Of a stretch of 6,345 nucleotides of DNA, positions 1 to 5,328 are shown one piece after another. Under the pieces are notes generated by a model. The model made no database searches. It saw only the letters and a program-made list of their open reading frames with translations, and was not told the DNA's origin. How positions within the stretch are numbered: the first letter of the stretch is position 1; each line of letters begins with the position of its first letter. The position numbers and the translations under genes were made by a program. The stretch is from JBBQHM01 sp038323965 (GTDB lineage: Bacteria; Verrucomicrobiota; Verrucomicrobiia; Chthoniobacterales; UBA10450): the NCBI GenBank assembly GCA_038323965.1, contig JBBQHM010000122.1, forward strand, positions 1-6,345, written 5' to 3'.

Positions 1-222
1 TTCGTCATTACCTTCCTTTCCATCGACGTAATCCTGGCCATACTAGCCTGCATCCTGGAACGCGAAAATGTCATGAATGCGTGGCGGATTCTGCCGATGC
101 GTCTTATCTATCGCCCGATGTTGAGCTACGTTATCTGGAAGGCAATTCTGCGGGCGTTAAAGGGTGCGTTCGTCAGCTGGGGTAAATTGGAAAGGACAGC
201 GAGCGTGCCGGTGCGGGCGTGA
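1..222 (+). CDS. Glycosyltransferase family 2 membrane protein, C-terminal end (partial)
   Basis: An open frame runs from the first base to a TGA at 220-222, giving the last 73 residues of a protein that begins outside the window. It opens with a hydrophobic membrane helix (FVITFLSIDVILAILACIL). A basic, amphipathic tail follows with the segments RLIYRPMLSYVIWKAILRA and WGKLERT. This ending, a last membrane helix, then an 'RP..Y..iWKa..ra.kG' segment and a 'W.KLeRt' terminus, is typical of processive inner-membrane family 2 glycosyltransferases (poly-GlcNAc, chitin or cellulose synthase-like, some fused to a polysaccharide deacetylase). The catalytic domain with its DxD and QxxRW motifs is not in the window, so sugar and product cannot be named. 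The response regulator starts 9 bp downstream, so co-transcription is likely. Another polytopic membrane protein remains possible, but the tail fits this family well. Confidence 0.72.
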   Translation, partial: FVITFLSIDVILAILACILERENVMNAWRILPMRLIYRPMLSYVIWKAILRALKGAFVSWGKLERTASVPVRA

Positions 223-231
223 TTGCAACCG

Positions 232-900
232 ATGCGAATTCTCGTGATCGAGGATGAAAAGAAGACGGCGGCTTTTCTTGCGAAAGGTCTTAGTGAGGCT
301 GGTTTCTTAGTCCAATCGGCGGCGGACGGCGAAGCAGGAGTTGCGCTAGGGTGCGCGGGCCGGTTCGACCTTTTCATCGTGGACGTGATGCTGCCAAAGT
401 TGGACGGATGGGCCGTCGTCTCCGAGTTACGCGAACGAAGCATACACGCTCCCATCCTGTTTTTAACCGCACGCGATAGTGTGCGCGACAGAGTGAAAGG
501 ACTCCGTTTAGGAGGGGACGACTACCTGGTAAAGCCATTTGCTTTCGCTGAGCTCCTGGCGCGCGTGCGGTCGTTACTCCGACGTTCCAGCGTGCAATCA
601 GGAGATAAAGTAACCGTCGCAGACCTGCAACTGGATAAACAACATCAACGCGCAAAGCGAGGGGGTATTGCTCTTAACCTTACTCCGAAAGAGTTTTTGC
701 TGCTTTCTCATCTGGCGCGCTCGCCGGGCGAAGTTGTCTCGCGCAGGGAGATCGCACAGCATGTCTGGGGAATTGATTTTGAGACGGATACAAATGTCGT
801 GGATGTCGTGGTGAGGCGATTGCGAATAAAGGTGGACGATCCCTTCGAGCGCAAGCTGGTTTATACTGTGCGTGGCGCAGGTTATGTCCTTAAACTCTAG
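232..900 (+). CDS. OmpR/PhoB-family two-component response regulator
   Basis: This 222-residue protein is a DNA-binding transcription regulator activated by phosphotransfer from the kinase encoded next to it. Residues 1-118 form the receiver domain: acidic pocket E7/D8, phospho-acceptor D51 (in IVDVMLP), switch T79 and Y98, and conserved K101 (in VKPF). Residues about 125-222 form the winged-helix effector domain, with the usual LTPKEF, VVSRREI, VWG, VVDVVVRRLR and VRGAGYVL segments. Length is normal for the family and all key residues are present. I prefer the ATG at 232 because the protein then begins MRILVIEDE, as relatives do. An in-frame TTG at 223 would add three residues. Neither start has a good Shine-Dalgarno sequence. 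Closest in style to the CusR/CopR heavy-metal subgroup, but the target genes are unknown. The kinase gene overlaps its end. Confidence 0.95.
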   Translation: MRILVIEDEKKTAAFLAKGLSEAGFLVQSAADGEAGVALGCAGRFDLFIVDVMLPKLDGWAVVSELRERSIHAPILFLTARDSVRDRVKGLRLGGDDYLVKPFAFAELLARVRSLLRRSSVQSGDKVTVADLQLDKQHQRAKRGGIALNLTPKEFLLLSHLARSPGEVVSRREIAQHVWGIDFETDTNVVDVVVRRLRIKVDDPFERKLVYTVRGAGYVLKL

Positions 901-2275
901 TCGCCGGCGATCGATTGCGTCGCAACTGGTCTGGAGATTCACTTTCTCGGCGGCGCTGCTTTTACTGGTCGGTCTGGGCGCTCTCTACTGGATCGTGGTG
1001 CAGCATACGCGAGAGGAAGACAACGCATTCCTCCTGGATAAAGCGAGAGCTTTGACCGCGCATGGCACTGATGCTCGACGAGAGTTGTCCCAGGAACATG
1101 CGCCTGCCTCCACTGCTGGTGAACCGGCGAGTTACTTGATCCGTCTGATCGATTCGGAAGGCCGGGTGATTAACGAGTCGCAGGGAATGGACGAGCTCGT
1201 CCCCTCTGCTGCATTTGCAAACGCAGCCTCATCCCTCAGCCCTCTCGAATATAATTCTAACGATAAGTGGTTTTCTCTTTTAAAGATCAATGTGCGCACG
1301 GTGGAAGGAGACTATCAGGTAGAGATCGCACAGGACCGCACGGAAGACGCGAAGTTCATGAAACAGTTCGCGATCCTGCTTGGTGTCGTGCTTATCACCG
1401 GTGCGGCCGCCGCGGCCATGACCGCAGTTATGGTAACTCGGCGCGGATTGCGTCCGCTGGCAGAAATGACATCGGCCGTGAACCGAATCGGTCCTACTCA
1501 ATTACACGAGCGGGTGACTCCGACAGGCTGGCCCAGTGAATTGATACCGCTGGCGCTTGCCTTCGATAAATCGCTTGATCGTCTGGAGGATTCATTTCGG
1601 CGCCTTTCACAGTTTTCCGCCGACCTGGCCCATGAACTAAGAACGCCGGTGGCAAATATGCGCGGCGAAGCGGAAGTGGCGTTAACTCGGCCGCGGACTA
1701 ACGAAGAGTATATAAGTGTGATTGACTCAACCGTCACGGAGTGCGAGAAACTTTCCGGGGTTATTGACGGCTTGCTCTTCGTGGCCCGCGCCGACGCCGC
1801 GGAGCAGCAAATCCAACCGTTGTTATTTGATGGACGAGTCGCCCTTGATAAAATCGCAGCCTATTACAAGACGGTGGCAGACGAACATCGCATCAATATT
1901 AATTGTGCAGGCCGAGGCGAGGTGTATGGCGATCGCGGGATGTTTGAACGCGCGGTGGGTAATCTGGTTGACAATGCGCTTCGATACGTCGGGGAGGGTG
2001 GAAAAATCGAGTTGGCATTAGCCGCGACTAGTGACGAATCCATCGTTACGGTTTCAGACGATGGAGTAGGAATTGAAAAGAAACACTGGCCGCGAGTCTT
2101 TGATCGATTTTATCGTGTTGATCCGGCGCGCACATCGAGTGGTGCTGGTCTAGGACTGTCCCTGGTGAAGTCGATAGCCACCCTTCATGGAGGGACGACA
2201 GAAATTCAGAGCGAGCCGCGGAAAGGCACCAAAGTCATATTGCGATTTCCTGTGGCGGACGGATTCCGCAAATGA
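884..2275 (+). CDS. Membrane sensor histidine kinase (HAMP-HisKA-HATPase)
   Basis: This 463-residue inner-membrane kinase is the partner of the preceding regulator. Membrane helices lie at about 19-41 and 161-185, flanking a periplasmic sensor of roughly 120 residues. A HAMP linker follows (about 186-238), then the HisKA dimerisation domain with phospho-acceptor H250 in HELRTP, then the ATP-binding domain: N box with N360 and N364 (NLVDNALRY), G1 box DDGVGI at 392-397, F box around F406-F409, and G2 box GAGLGLSL at 420-427. All catalytic motifs are intact. The ATG at 884 lies inside the regulator gene (17 bp overlap), suggesting translational coupling; an in-frame GTG at 872 would add four residues. 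The sensor has the YLIRLID...G.VINES..M pattern of CusS-like heavy-metal sensor kinases. It has no cysteine and few His or Met, so metal sensing is not shown. The 3' end overlaps the next gene by ATGA. Confidence 0.95.
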   Translation: MSLNSSRRRSIASQLVWRFTFSAALLLLVGLGALYWIVVQHTREEDNAFLLDKARALTAHGTDARRELSQEHAPASTAGEPASYLIRLIDSEGRVINESQGMDELVPSAAFANAASSLSPLEYNSNDKWFSLLKINVRTVEGDYQVEIAQDRTEDAKFMKQFAILLGVVLITGAAAAAMTAVMVTRRGLRPLAEMTSAVNRIGPTQLHERVTPTGWPSELIPLALAFDKSLDRLEDSFRRLSQFSADLAHELRTPVANMRGEAEVALTRPRTNEEYISVIDSTVTECEKLSGVIDGLLFVARADAAEQQIQPLLFDGRVALDKIAAYYKTVADEHRININCAGRGEVYGDRGMFERAVGNLVDNALRYVGEGGKIELALAATSDESIVTVSDDGVGIEKKHWPRVFDRFYRVDPARTSSGAGLGLSLVKSIATLHGGTTEIQSEPRKGTKVILRFPVADGFRK

Positions 2276-3384
2276 GATTGTCCACCTTCGGCACGCGAAT
2301 CGCGGTGTTTTCGGTTTTCCTGTTCGCTACGTCCGCATGTCGCAGGCAAGTGACTACGGCACCTCCGGTCGATCGCGATGGTCCGGTGGAAGTGCTGCTG
2401 CCGGAGCACGGCGCTTACACCGGCGCCTTCATGGACTTCGGCGATGCCGAGGACGACGTCGCGTTAGAGACCATCGAAGATTTCGAGCGAATGGTGGGAA
2501 AGCACCAGGCTATCATCGCCTCGTCCAGCTACTGGGGTGAACAAAACTTTCCTACGGCGAGCCTAAACGTCATTTGGCGTTATGGGGCAATGCCTCTGAT
2601 CTACTGGTCACCCTGGGATCGCCCCTACACACAGAATCGCGGCCCTGACCGGTTTAGTTTAAGTGCTATTGTAGAAGGTCAGTGGGATGATTACTTGGAT
2701 AAGTGGGCGGATGCCGCGCGCAAATTCGGTCATCCCATGATTGTCGCGTTCGGCAACGAAATGAATGGAGACTGGTTCCCGTGGTCAGGTTGGTATTACG
2801 GCGCCGACGAATGGGTGGGGGACACGGCCGGACCTTGGGAAGGGCCGGAGAATTTCAAGAAAGCCTACCGTTATGTGGTTGACCGGGTGAGGGCGCGCGG
2901 CGCCAGTAACATCAAATGGATGTTCCACACCAATAACTACTCCTACCCGCTGGATACGTGGAATTTTGCTCCTGCCTATTATCCCGGTCCCGACTACGTC
3001 GATTGGTTTGGACTGAGCGTTTACGGCCAGCAGTTCAAAGATGAACCATGGGCTGAGATACCGCCACTGGTTGACTGGCCCTACAAAGAGATGAGCCAGC
3101 TGGATCCAAACAAACCGATTATGATCGCGGAGTGGGCGACCGGCGAGTTTCCCCGCTCCGGGAGTAAAGCGGCGTGGGTCAAGCAGGGACTCGATCTTTT
3201 TCGGTCGCGCTATCCGCGGGTGAAAGCCGCGGTTTATTGGCACGAGCGCTGGCAGAATGCTGACCAGAGCTATAGCAATCTTCGGGTAAATTCGTCAGTG
3301 GAATCCCTCAATGCCTACCGCGAAGGAGTCGCCCATCCGGACTGGAATGGCCAGTTACTTCTCCGTCCTATGCCCAAAAAGTAG
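2272..3384 (+). CDS. Secreted glycoside hydrolase, GH26-like (clan GH-A), putative lipoprotein
   Basis: This is a 370-residue exported enzyme. Its N-terminus is a basic start, a hydrophobic stretch (about 9-22) and C23 after ATSA, which fits a lipoprotein signal, although -3 is Thr rather than the usual Leu. The mature part reads as a (beta/alpha)8 retaining glycosidase of GH26 type. It opens with a GAYTGAF segment. The probable acid/base is E163 (GNEMNGDWFPW) at the end of strand 4. YYPGPDYVDWFGLSVYG lies at 236-252, and the probable nucleophile is E287 (PIMIAEWATGEF). A late aromatic segment, VYWHERWQN, fits the sugar-binding strand. Known GH26 enzymes hydrolyse beta-mannan, mixed-linkage glucan or beta-1,3-xylan; the substrate here cannot be told. 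The ATG overlaps the kinase stop (ATGA), so the gene belongs to the two-component operon. With the upstream glycosyltransferase this suggests a glycanase acting on an exopolysaccharide. Family call firm, role inferred. Confidence 0.85.
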   Translation: MRLSTFGTRIAVFSVFLFATSACRRQVTTAPPVDRDGPVEVLLPEHGAYTGAFMDFGDAEDDVALETIEDFERMVGKHQAIIASSSYWGEQNFPTASLNVIWRYGAMPLIYWSPWDRPYTQNRGPDRFSLSAIVEGQWDDYLDKWADAARKFGHPMIVAFGNEMNGDWFPWSGWYYGADEWVGDTAGPWEGPENFKKAYRYVVDRVRARGASNIKWMFHTNNYSYPLDTWNFAPAYYPGPDYVDWFGLSVYGQQFKDEPWAEIPPLVDWPYKEMSQLDPNKPIMIAEWATGEFPRSGSKAAWVKQGLDLFRSRYPRVKAAVYWHERWQNADQSYSNLRVNSSVESLNAYREGVAHPDWNGQLLLRPMPKK

Positions 3385-4281
3385 TTAGGAAGGACCGCGT
3401 TTCTCCAGGTCGAGCACGAGCTTCCAATCACCGTTCAGGTCGAGCTTCCAGATCATTAGGTAGTAGCCAAGTTCTTTCGTCTCGCCGCGTAGCGCAGTGA
3501 ACTCTCCATAAGTATAAGTCAGGTCTCCCGAGCGACTCATGTTGCTGCCGGAAAACTTGCGGACTTCCTTCGCGTGATCGGCACTCAGCAGGAGACGCGC
3601 GCCGACGAGTCCTAGCGCAGGCAGCGATCCCGGACGCAGGATCCGAATCTCGTTAGCTGCGGCGGACAGGATGGCCTGTCCGCAATCCTTTTTGGCGCTT
3701 TCTAGAAAGCTGCGCTGGGCTTTAAGGAGCGCGCGCTTGGTCAGATCAGGATCGTGATCGGCCGAGCCGGGATCGAAGGTCGATAGTTCGATTGCAGTCG
3801 CGGGCTGTGTCGGTGCCGCGTGTGTGACTCCGATGTCGAGAGCGACTTTCCAATTCGCGTCGGACGCAAATTTCCAAATGGTGACGTAATCGCCAGATGC
3901 GAGGGGGGTAGGATCGGTCCGATTTTTTTGCAATTCCCAGGGACCAGTCGTGTAGCCGAGATCACCGCCGTGCGAACAAGCCACTAAAGTCGGTTTCCAA
4001 ATCAGGACCTCCGAATCGTTCAGATGCGCGGTCCAAAATTTCCGTCCGTTCATCGGAGCAGGCCCGAACGAAGTCGCGTCCTCCGCGAAGGTCTCGAGCG
4101 CAGCGGTCCCCATCCCTTTCTCGCGGGAAGCAACGGCGAAATTCTTTTCCGCTTCTGCGACTGAGCGCGGCCCATCCATCGGGTCCCGCTCCTGGGCACG
4201 GGCGCTAGCCGGCACGGTTAGGACAAGCGCGAGAAAAAAGCGAAGCGCGTTAGACAAAGTCGGCAGTTGGCGGCGTCTCAA
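3385..4281 (-). CDS. Exported protein with two NTF2/SnoaL-like (DUF4440-type) domains
   Basis: This 298-residue protein has a signal peptide (hydrophobic core LRFFLALVLTVP, probable cleavage after ASARA near residue 29), so it is probably periplasmic. The mature part holds two related halves, about 44-152 and 187-294. Each has an amphipathic first helix (AEKNFAVAS; AQRSFLESA), a GDLGYTTG or GDLTYTYG strand, and a closing GDYVTIWKF..D.NWKVALD or GYYLMIWKL..NGDWKLVLD hairpin. That is the pattern of small NTF2/SnoaL-like cone domains as in DUF4440 proteins. Such folds bind small molecules or act as enzymes; no active site can be named. The start is uncertain: an upstream stop (4303-4305) leaves TTG at 4281, or TTG at 4257, which would still keep a signal peptide. 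No Shine-Dalgarno sequence is seen at either. It converges with the glycosidase with no gap and diverges from the sigma factor gene. Confidence 0.78.
   Translation of the reverse strand: MRRRQLPTLSNALRFFLALVLTVPASARAQERDPMDGPRSVAEAEKNFAVASREKGMGTAALETFAEDATSFGPAPMNGRKFWTAHLNDSEVLIWKPTLVACSHGGDLGYTTGPWELQKNRTDPTPLASGDYVTIWKFASDANWKVALDIGVTHAAPTQPATAIELSTFDPGSADHDPDLTKRALLKAQRSFLESAKKDCGQAILSAAANEIRILRPGSLPALGLVGARLLLSADHAKEVRKFSGSNMSRSGDLTYTYGEFTALRGETKELGYYLMIWKLDLNGDWKLVLDLEKRGPS
3400..3723 (-). repeat. Second copy of internal NTF2-like domain duplication
   Basis: Residues about 187-294 of the same protein. The matching segments are AQRSFLESA, SGDLTYTYG and YYLMIWKLDLNGDWKLVLDL, in the same order and at similar spacing to the first copy. 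This copy lacks the tryptophan-rich FWTAHL segment of copy one and has a different middle part, so the two halves may have separate roles. Boundaries are approximate. Confidence 0.65.
3826..4152 (-). repeat. First copy of internal NTF2-like domain duplication
   Basis: Residues about 44-152 of the exported NTF2-like protein. This copy shares with the second one an N-terminal helix with a phenylalanine, a 'HGGDLGYTTG' strand and a closing 'IWKF...NWKVALDIG' hairpin. The similarity is at protein level only; no long nucleotide identity is evident, so the duplication is old. Boundaries are approximate. Confidence 0.65.
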
Positions 4282-4304
4282 TTGTGAAAGACCGTTAAGA
4301 GGTC
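4282..4304. promoter_or_regulatory. 23-bp divergent intergenic region; AAGAGG Shine-Dalgarno-like site for sigma gene
   Basis: This is the whole space between the divergent NTF2-like gene and the sigma factor gene, if the first gene starts at 4281. It contains AAGAGG at 4297-4302, only two bases before the ATG at 4305, closer than usual for a ribosome binding site. The interval is too short for two complete promoters, so any promoter must extend into the coding sequence of the opposite gene, or the exported protein must start at 4257. No convincing -35/-10 pair was recognised. Confidence 0.4.
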
Positions 4305-4796
4305 ATGGAGAATGTCGTCACCCATACAGATTGGAAAGATCGTTTTTGCGAGCTCGCACCCGCACTCGTTCTTTTTGCCCGTCAATGGGTCAGGTCGGCC
4401 GCGGACGCCGAAGACATCGTCCAGGAAGCCTTCATTAAATTCTGGCGAACGGAACGATCGATCCACAATCGCGGACTGCTCTACGCCACTGTCCGCTCCG
4501 TTGCGCTCGACGCCATTCGTCGCGACGGACGCCGCGCTCGTCGTGAAGCCGCTGTCGTCGCTGAAGCCGATACCCACGTCGATCCCGTTTTCGAATTGGA
4601 AGACGAATCACAACGCGCTCTTGCGAGTGCGATCGATGAACTGCCACGCGCGCAGCGGGAGGTTCTCGTCATGAAAATCTGGAACGAGCTGACGTTTGCG
4701 GAGATAGGCGAGGCCCTGGGGATTTCGCAAAACACCGCCGCGTCGCGCTACCGCTACGCCGTCGGCGCGCTGCGGAAAAATTTACAGCCGCAATGA
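4305..4796 (+). CDS. ECF-type sigma-70 family RNA polymerase sigma factor
   Basis: This 163-residue protein has the two-domain layout of extracytoplasmic-function sigma factors. Region 2 (about 18-78) has the DAEDIVQEAFIKFW segment, which binds core polymerase, and LLYATVRSVALDAIRRDGRR, which covers the -10-recognising part. After a short acidic linker, region 4 (about 103-160) has LPRAQREVLVMKIWNELTFAEIGEALGIS and the recognition helix QNTAASRYRYAVGALRKNL, which reads the -35 element. Length is normal; no region 1.1 or region 3 is present. The ATG at 4305 follows AAGAGG closely. The stop overlaps the start of the next gene (ATGA, 4793-4796), which fits the common sigma/anti-sigma pairing. 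ECF factors often drive their own operon, but no target promoter could be assigned here. Confidence 0.95.
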   Translation: MENVVTHTDWKDRFCELAPALVLFARQWVRSAADAEDIVQEAFIKFWRTERSIHNRGLLYATVRSVALDAIRRDGRRARREAAVVAEADTHVDPVFELEDESQRALASAIDELPRAQREVLVMKIWNELTFAEIGEALGISQNTAASRYRYAVGALRKNLQPQ

Positions 4797-5302
4797 ACGA
4801 CTTTACTGAGATCGAGGTGGAGTTGAAAAGGTTGCGCCCGGTTCGGGTGGGGGACGATTTTATCGCGCGAGTCGAGCGCGGGATGGAGGGGGCGGACTCT
4901 GCTACGCCATCCGGTGGCATGGTGAAACGCCGTCCGCGTTTCCATATCAATTGGCTGGCCCTCGGCCTCGGGGCGACGGCGGCCGCTGCATTTTTGGTCC
5001 TCATTCGGATAGACAACTTTGGATCTCGGAGATCGACGGCAGCGCTCGCGGCTAACCATTTCGCGAGTCCAATTCCACGTCTTCCCCTGGCAAATGCGTT
5101 AGTTCCGGATGGATTAACCCAGGTCGTTTACAACACGCGGGACGAAGGCGTTGTCTTCCCGAGTAACTCGCCCGAACCGATGCGGCGTGTGCGCAAGCAA
5201 TCCCGCGAAACTCTCCAGTGGCGCAACCCCCAAACCGGCGCCTCGCTCCGCGTGACTTATCCGACGGAGCAAGTGGACCTCATCCCAATTTCCGGCCAGT
5301 GA
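4793..5302 (+). CDS. Single-pass membrane protein, probable anti-sigma factor
   Basis: This 169-residue protein is translationally coupled to the sigma factor through an ATGA overlap. It has a charged cytoplasmic N-terminus (about 1-52, with ELKRLRPVRVGDDFIARVE), one membrane helix (INWLALGLGATAAAAFLVLI, about 52-71) and an outer part of about 98 residues ending in ETLQWRNPQTGASLRVTYP and a polar tail. Position and topology fit an anti-sigma factor that holds the sigma at the membrane until an envelope signal arrives. There are no cysteines, so it is not a zinc-binding (HxxxCxxC) type, and the cytoplasmic part is short for a classical anti-sigma domain. The role is therefore inferred from context and layout. 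The conserved-looking C-terminal segment could be the sensing part. Confidence 0.75.
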   Translation: MNDFTEIEVELKRLRPVRVGDDFIARVERGMEGADSATPSGGMVKRRPRFHINWLALGLGATAAAAFLVLIRIDNFGSRRSTAALAANHFASPIPRLPLANALVPDGLTQVVYNTRDEGVVFPSNSPEPMRRVRKQSRETLQWRNPQTGASLRVTYPTEQVDLIPISGQ

Positions 5303-5328
5303 CCTGGCACCTTAACCAAAACAACATC
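5303..5328 (+). other. Short A-rich leader before the PDZ gene
   Basis: These 26 bases separate the anti-sigma stop from the ATG at 5329. They contain no purine-rich Shine-Dalgarno match; the last part (TTAACCAAAACAACATC) is A/C-rich and unlikely to fold. Such leaders are seen in lineages that rely little on Shine-Dalgarno pairing. No terminator or promoter was recognised, so read-through from the sigma operon is likely. Confidence 0.45.

Noticed and set aside
1402..1420. GC-rich near-palindrome (GCGGCCGCCGCGGCC) in the kinase gene
   Set aside because: It simply encodes the alanine run of the second membrane helix.
2785..3243. 152-residue minus-strand frame inside the glycoside hydrolase gene
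   Set aside because: No family motif and no signal at its start, while the plus-strand frame carries clear catalytic segments.
4250..4281. TTAGAC at 4250-4255 as a possible -35 element for the sigma gene
   Set aside because: No acceptable -10 at the right spacing, and it lies in the signal-peptide coding part of the opposite gene.
4290..4304. Small inverted repeat GACC-N7-GGTC just before the sigma factor start
   Set aside because: Arms of only four bases, no extension and no second copy; expected by chance in DNA of this composition.
4312..4674. Long overlapping frames on both strands within the sigma factor gene (also 4278-4577 and 4481-4735 on the minus strand)
   Set aside because: Low-complexity Arg/Ser/Pro-rich translations with no recognisable motifs, fully inside a well-supported gene; a usual effect of GC-rich codons.
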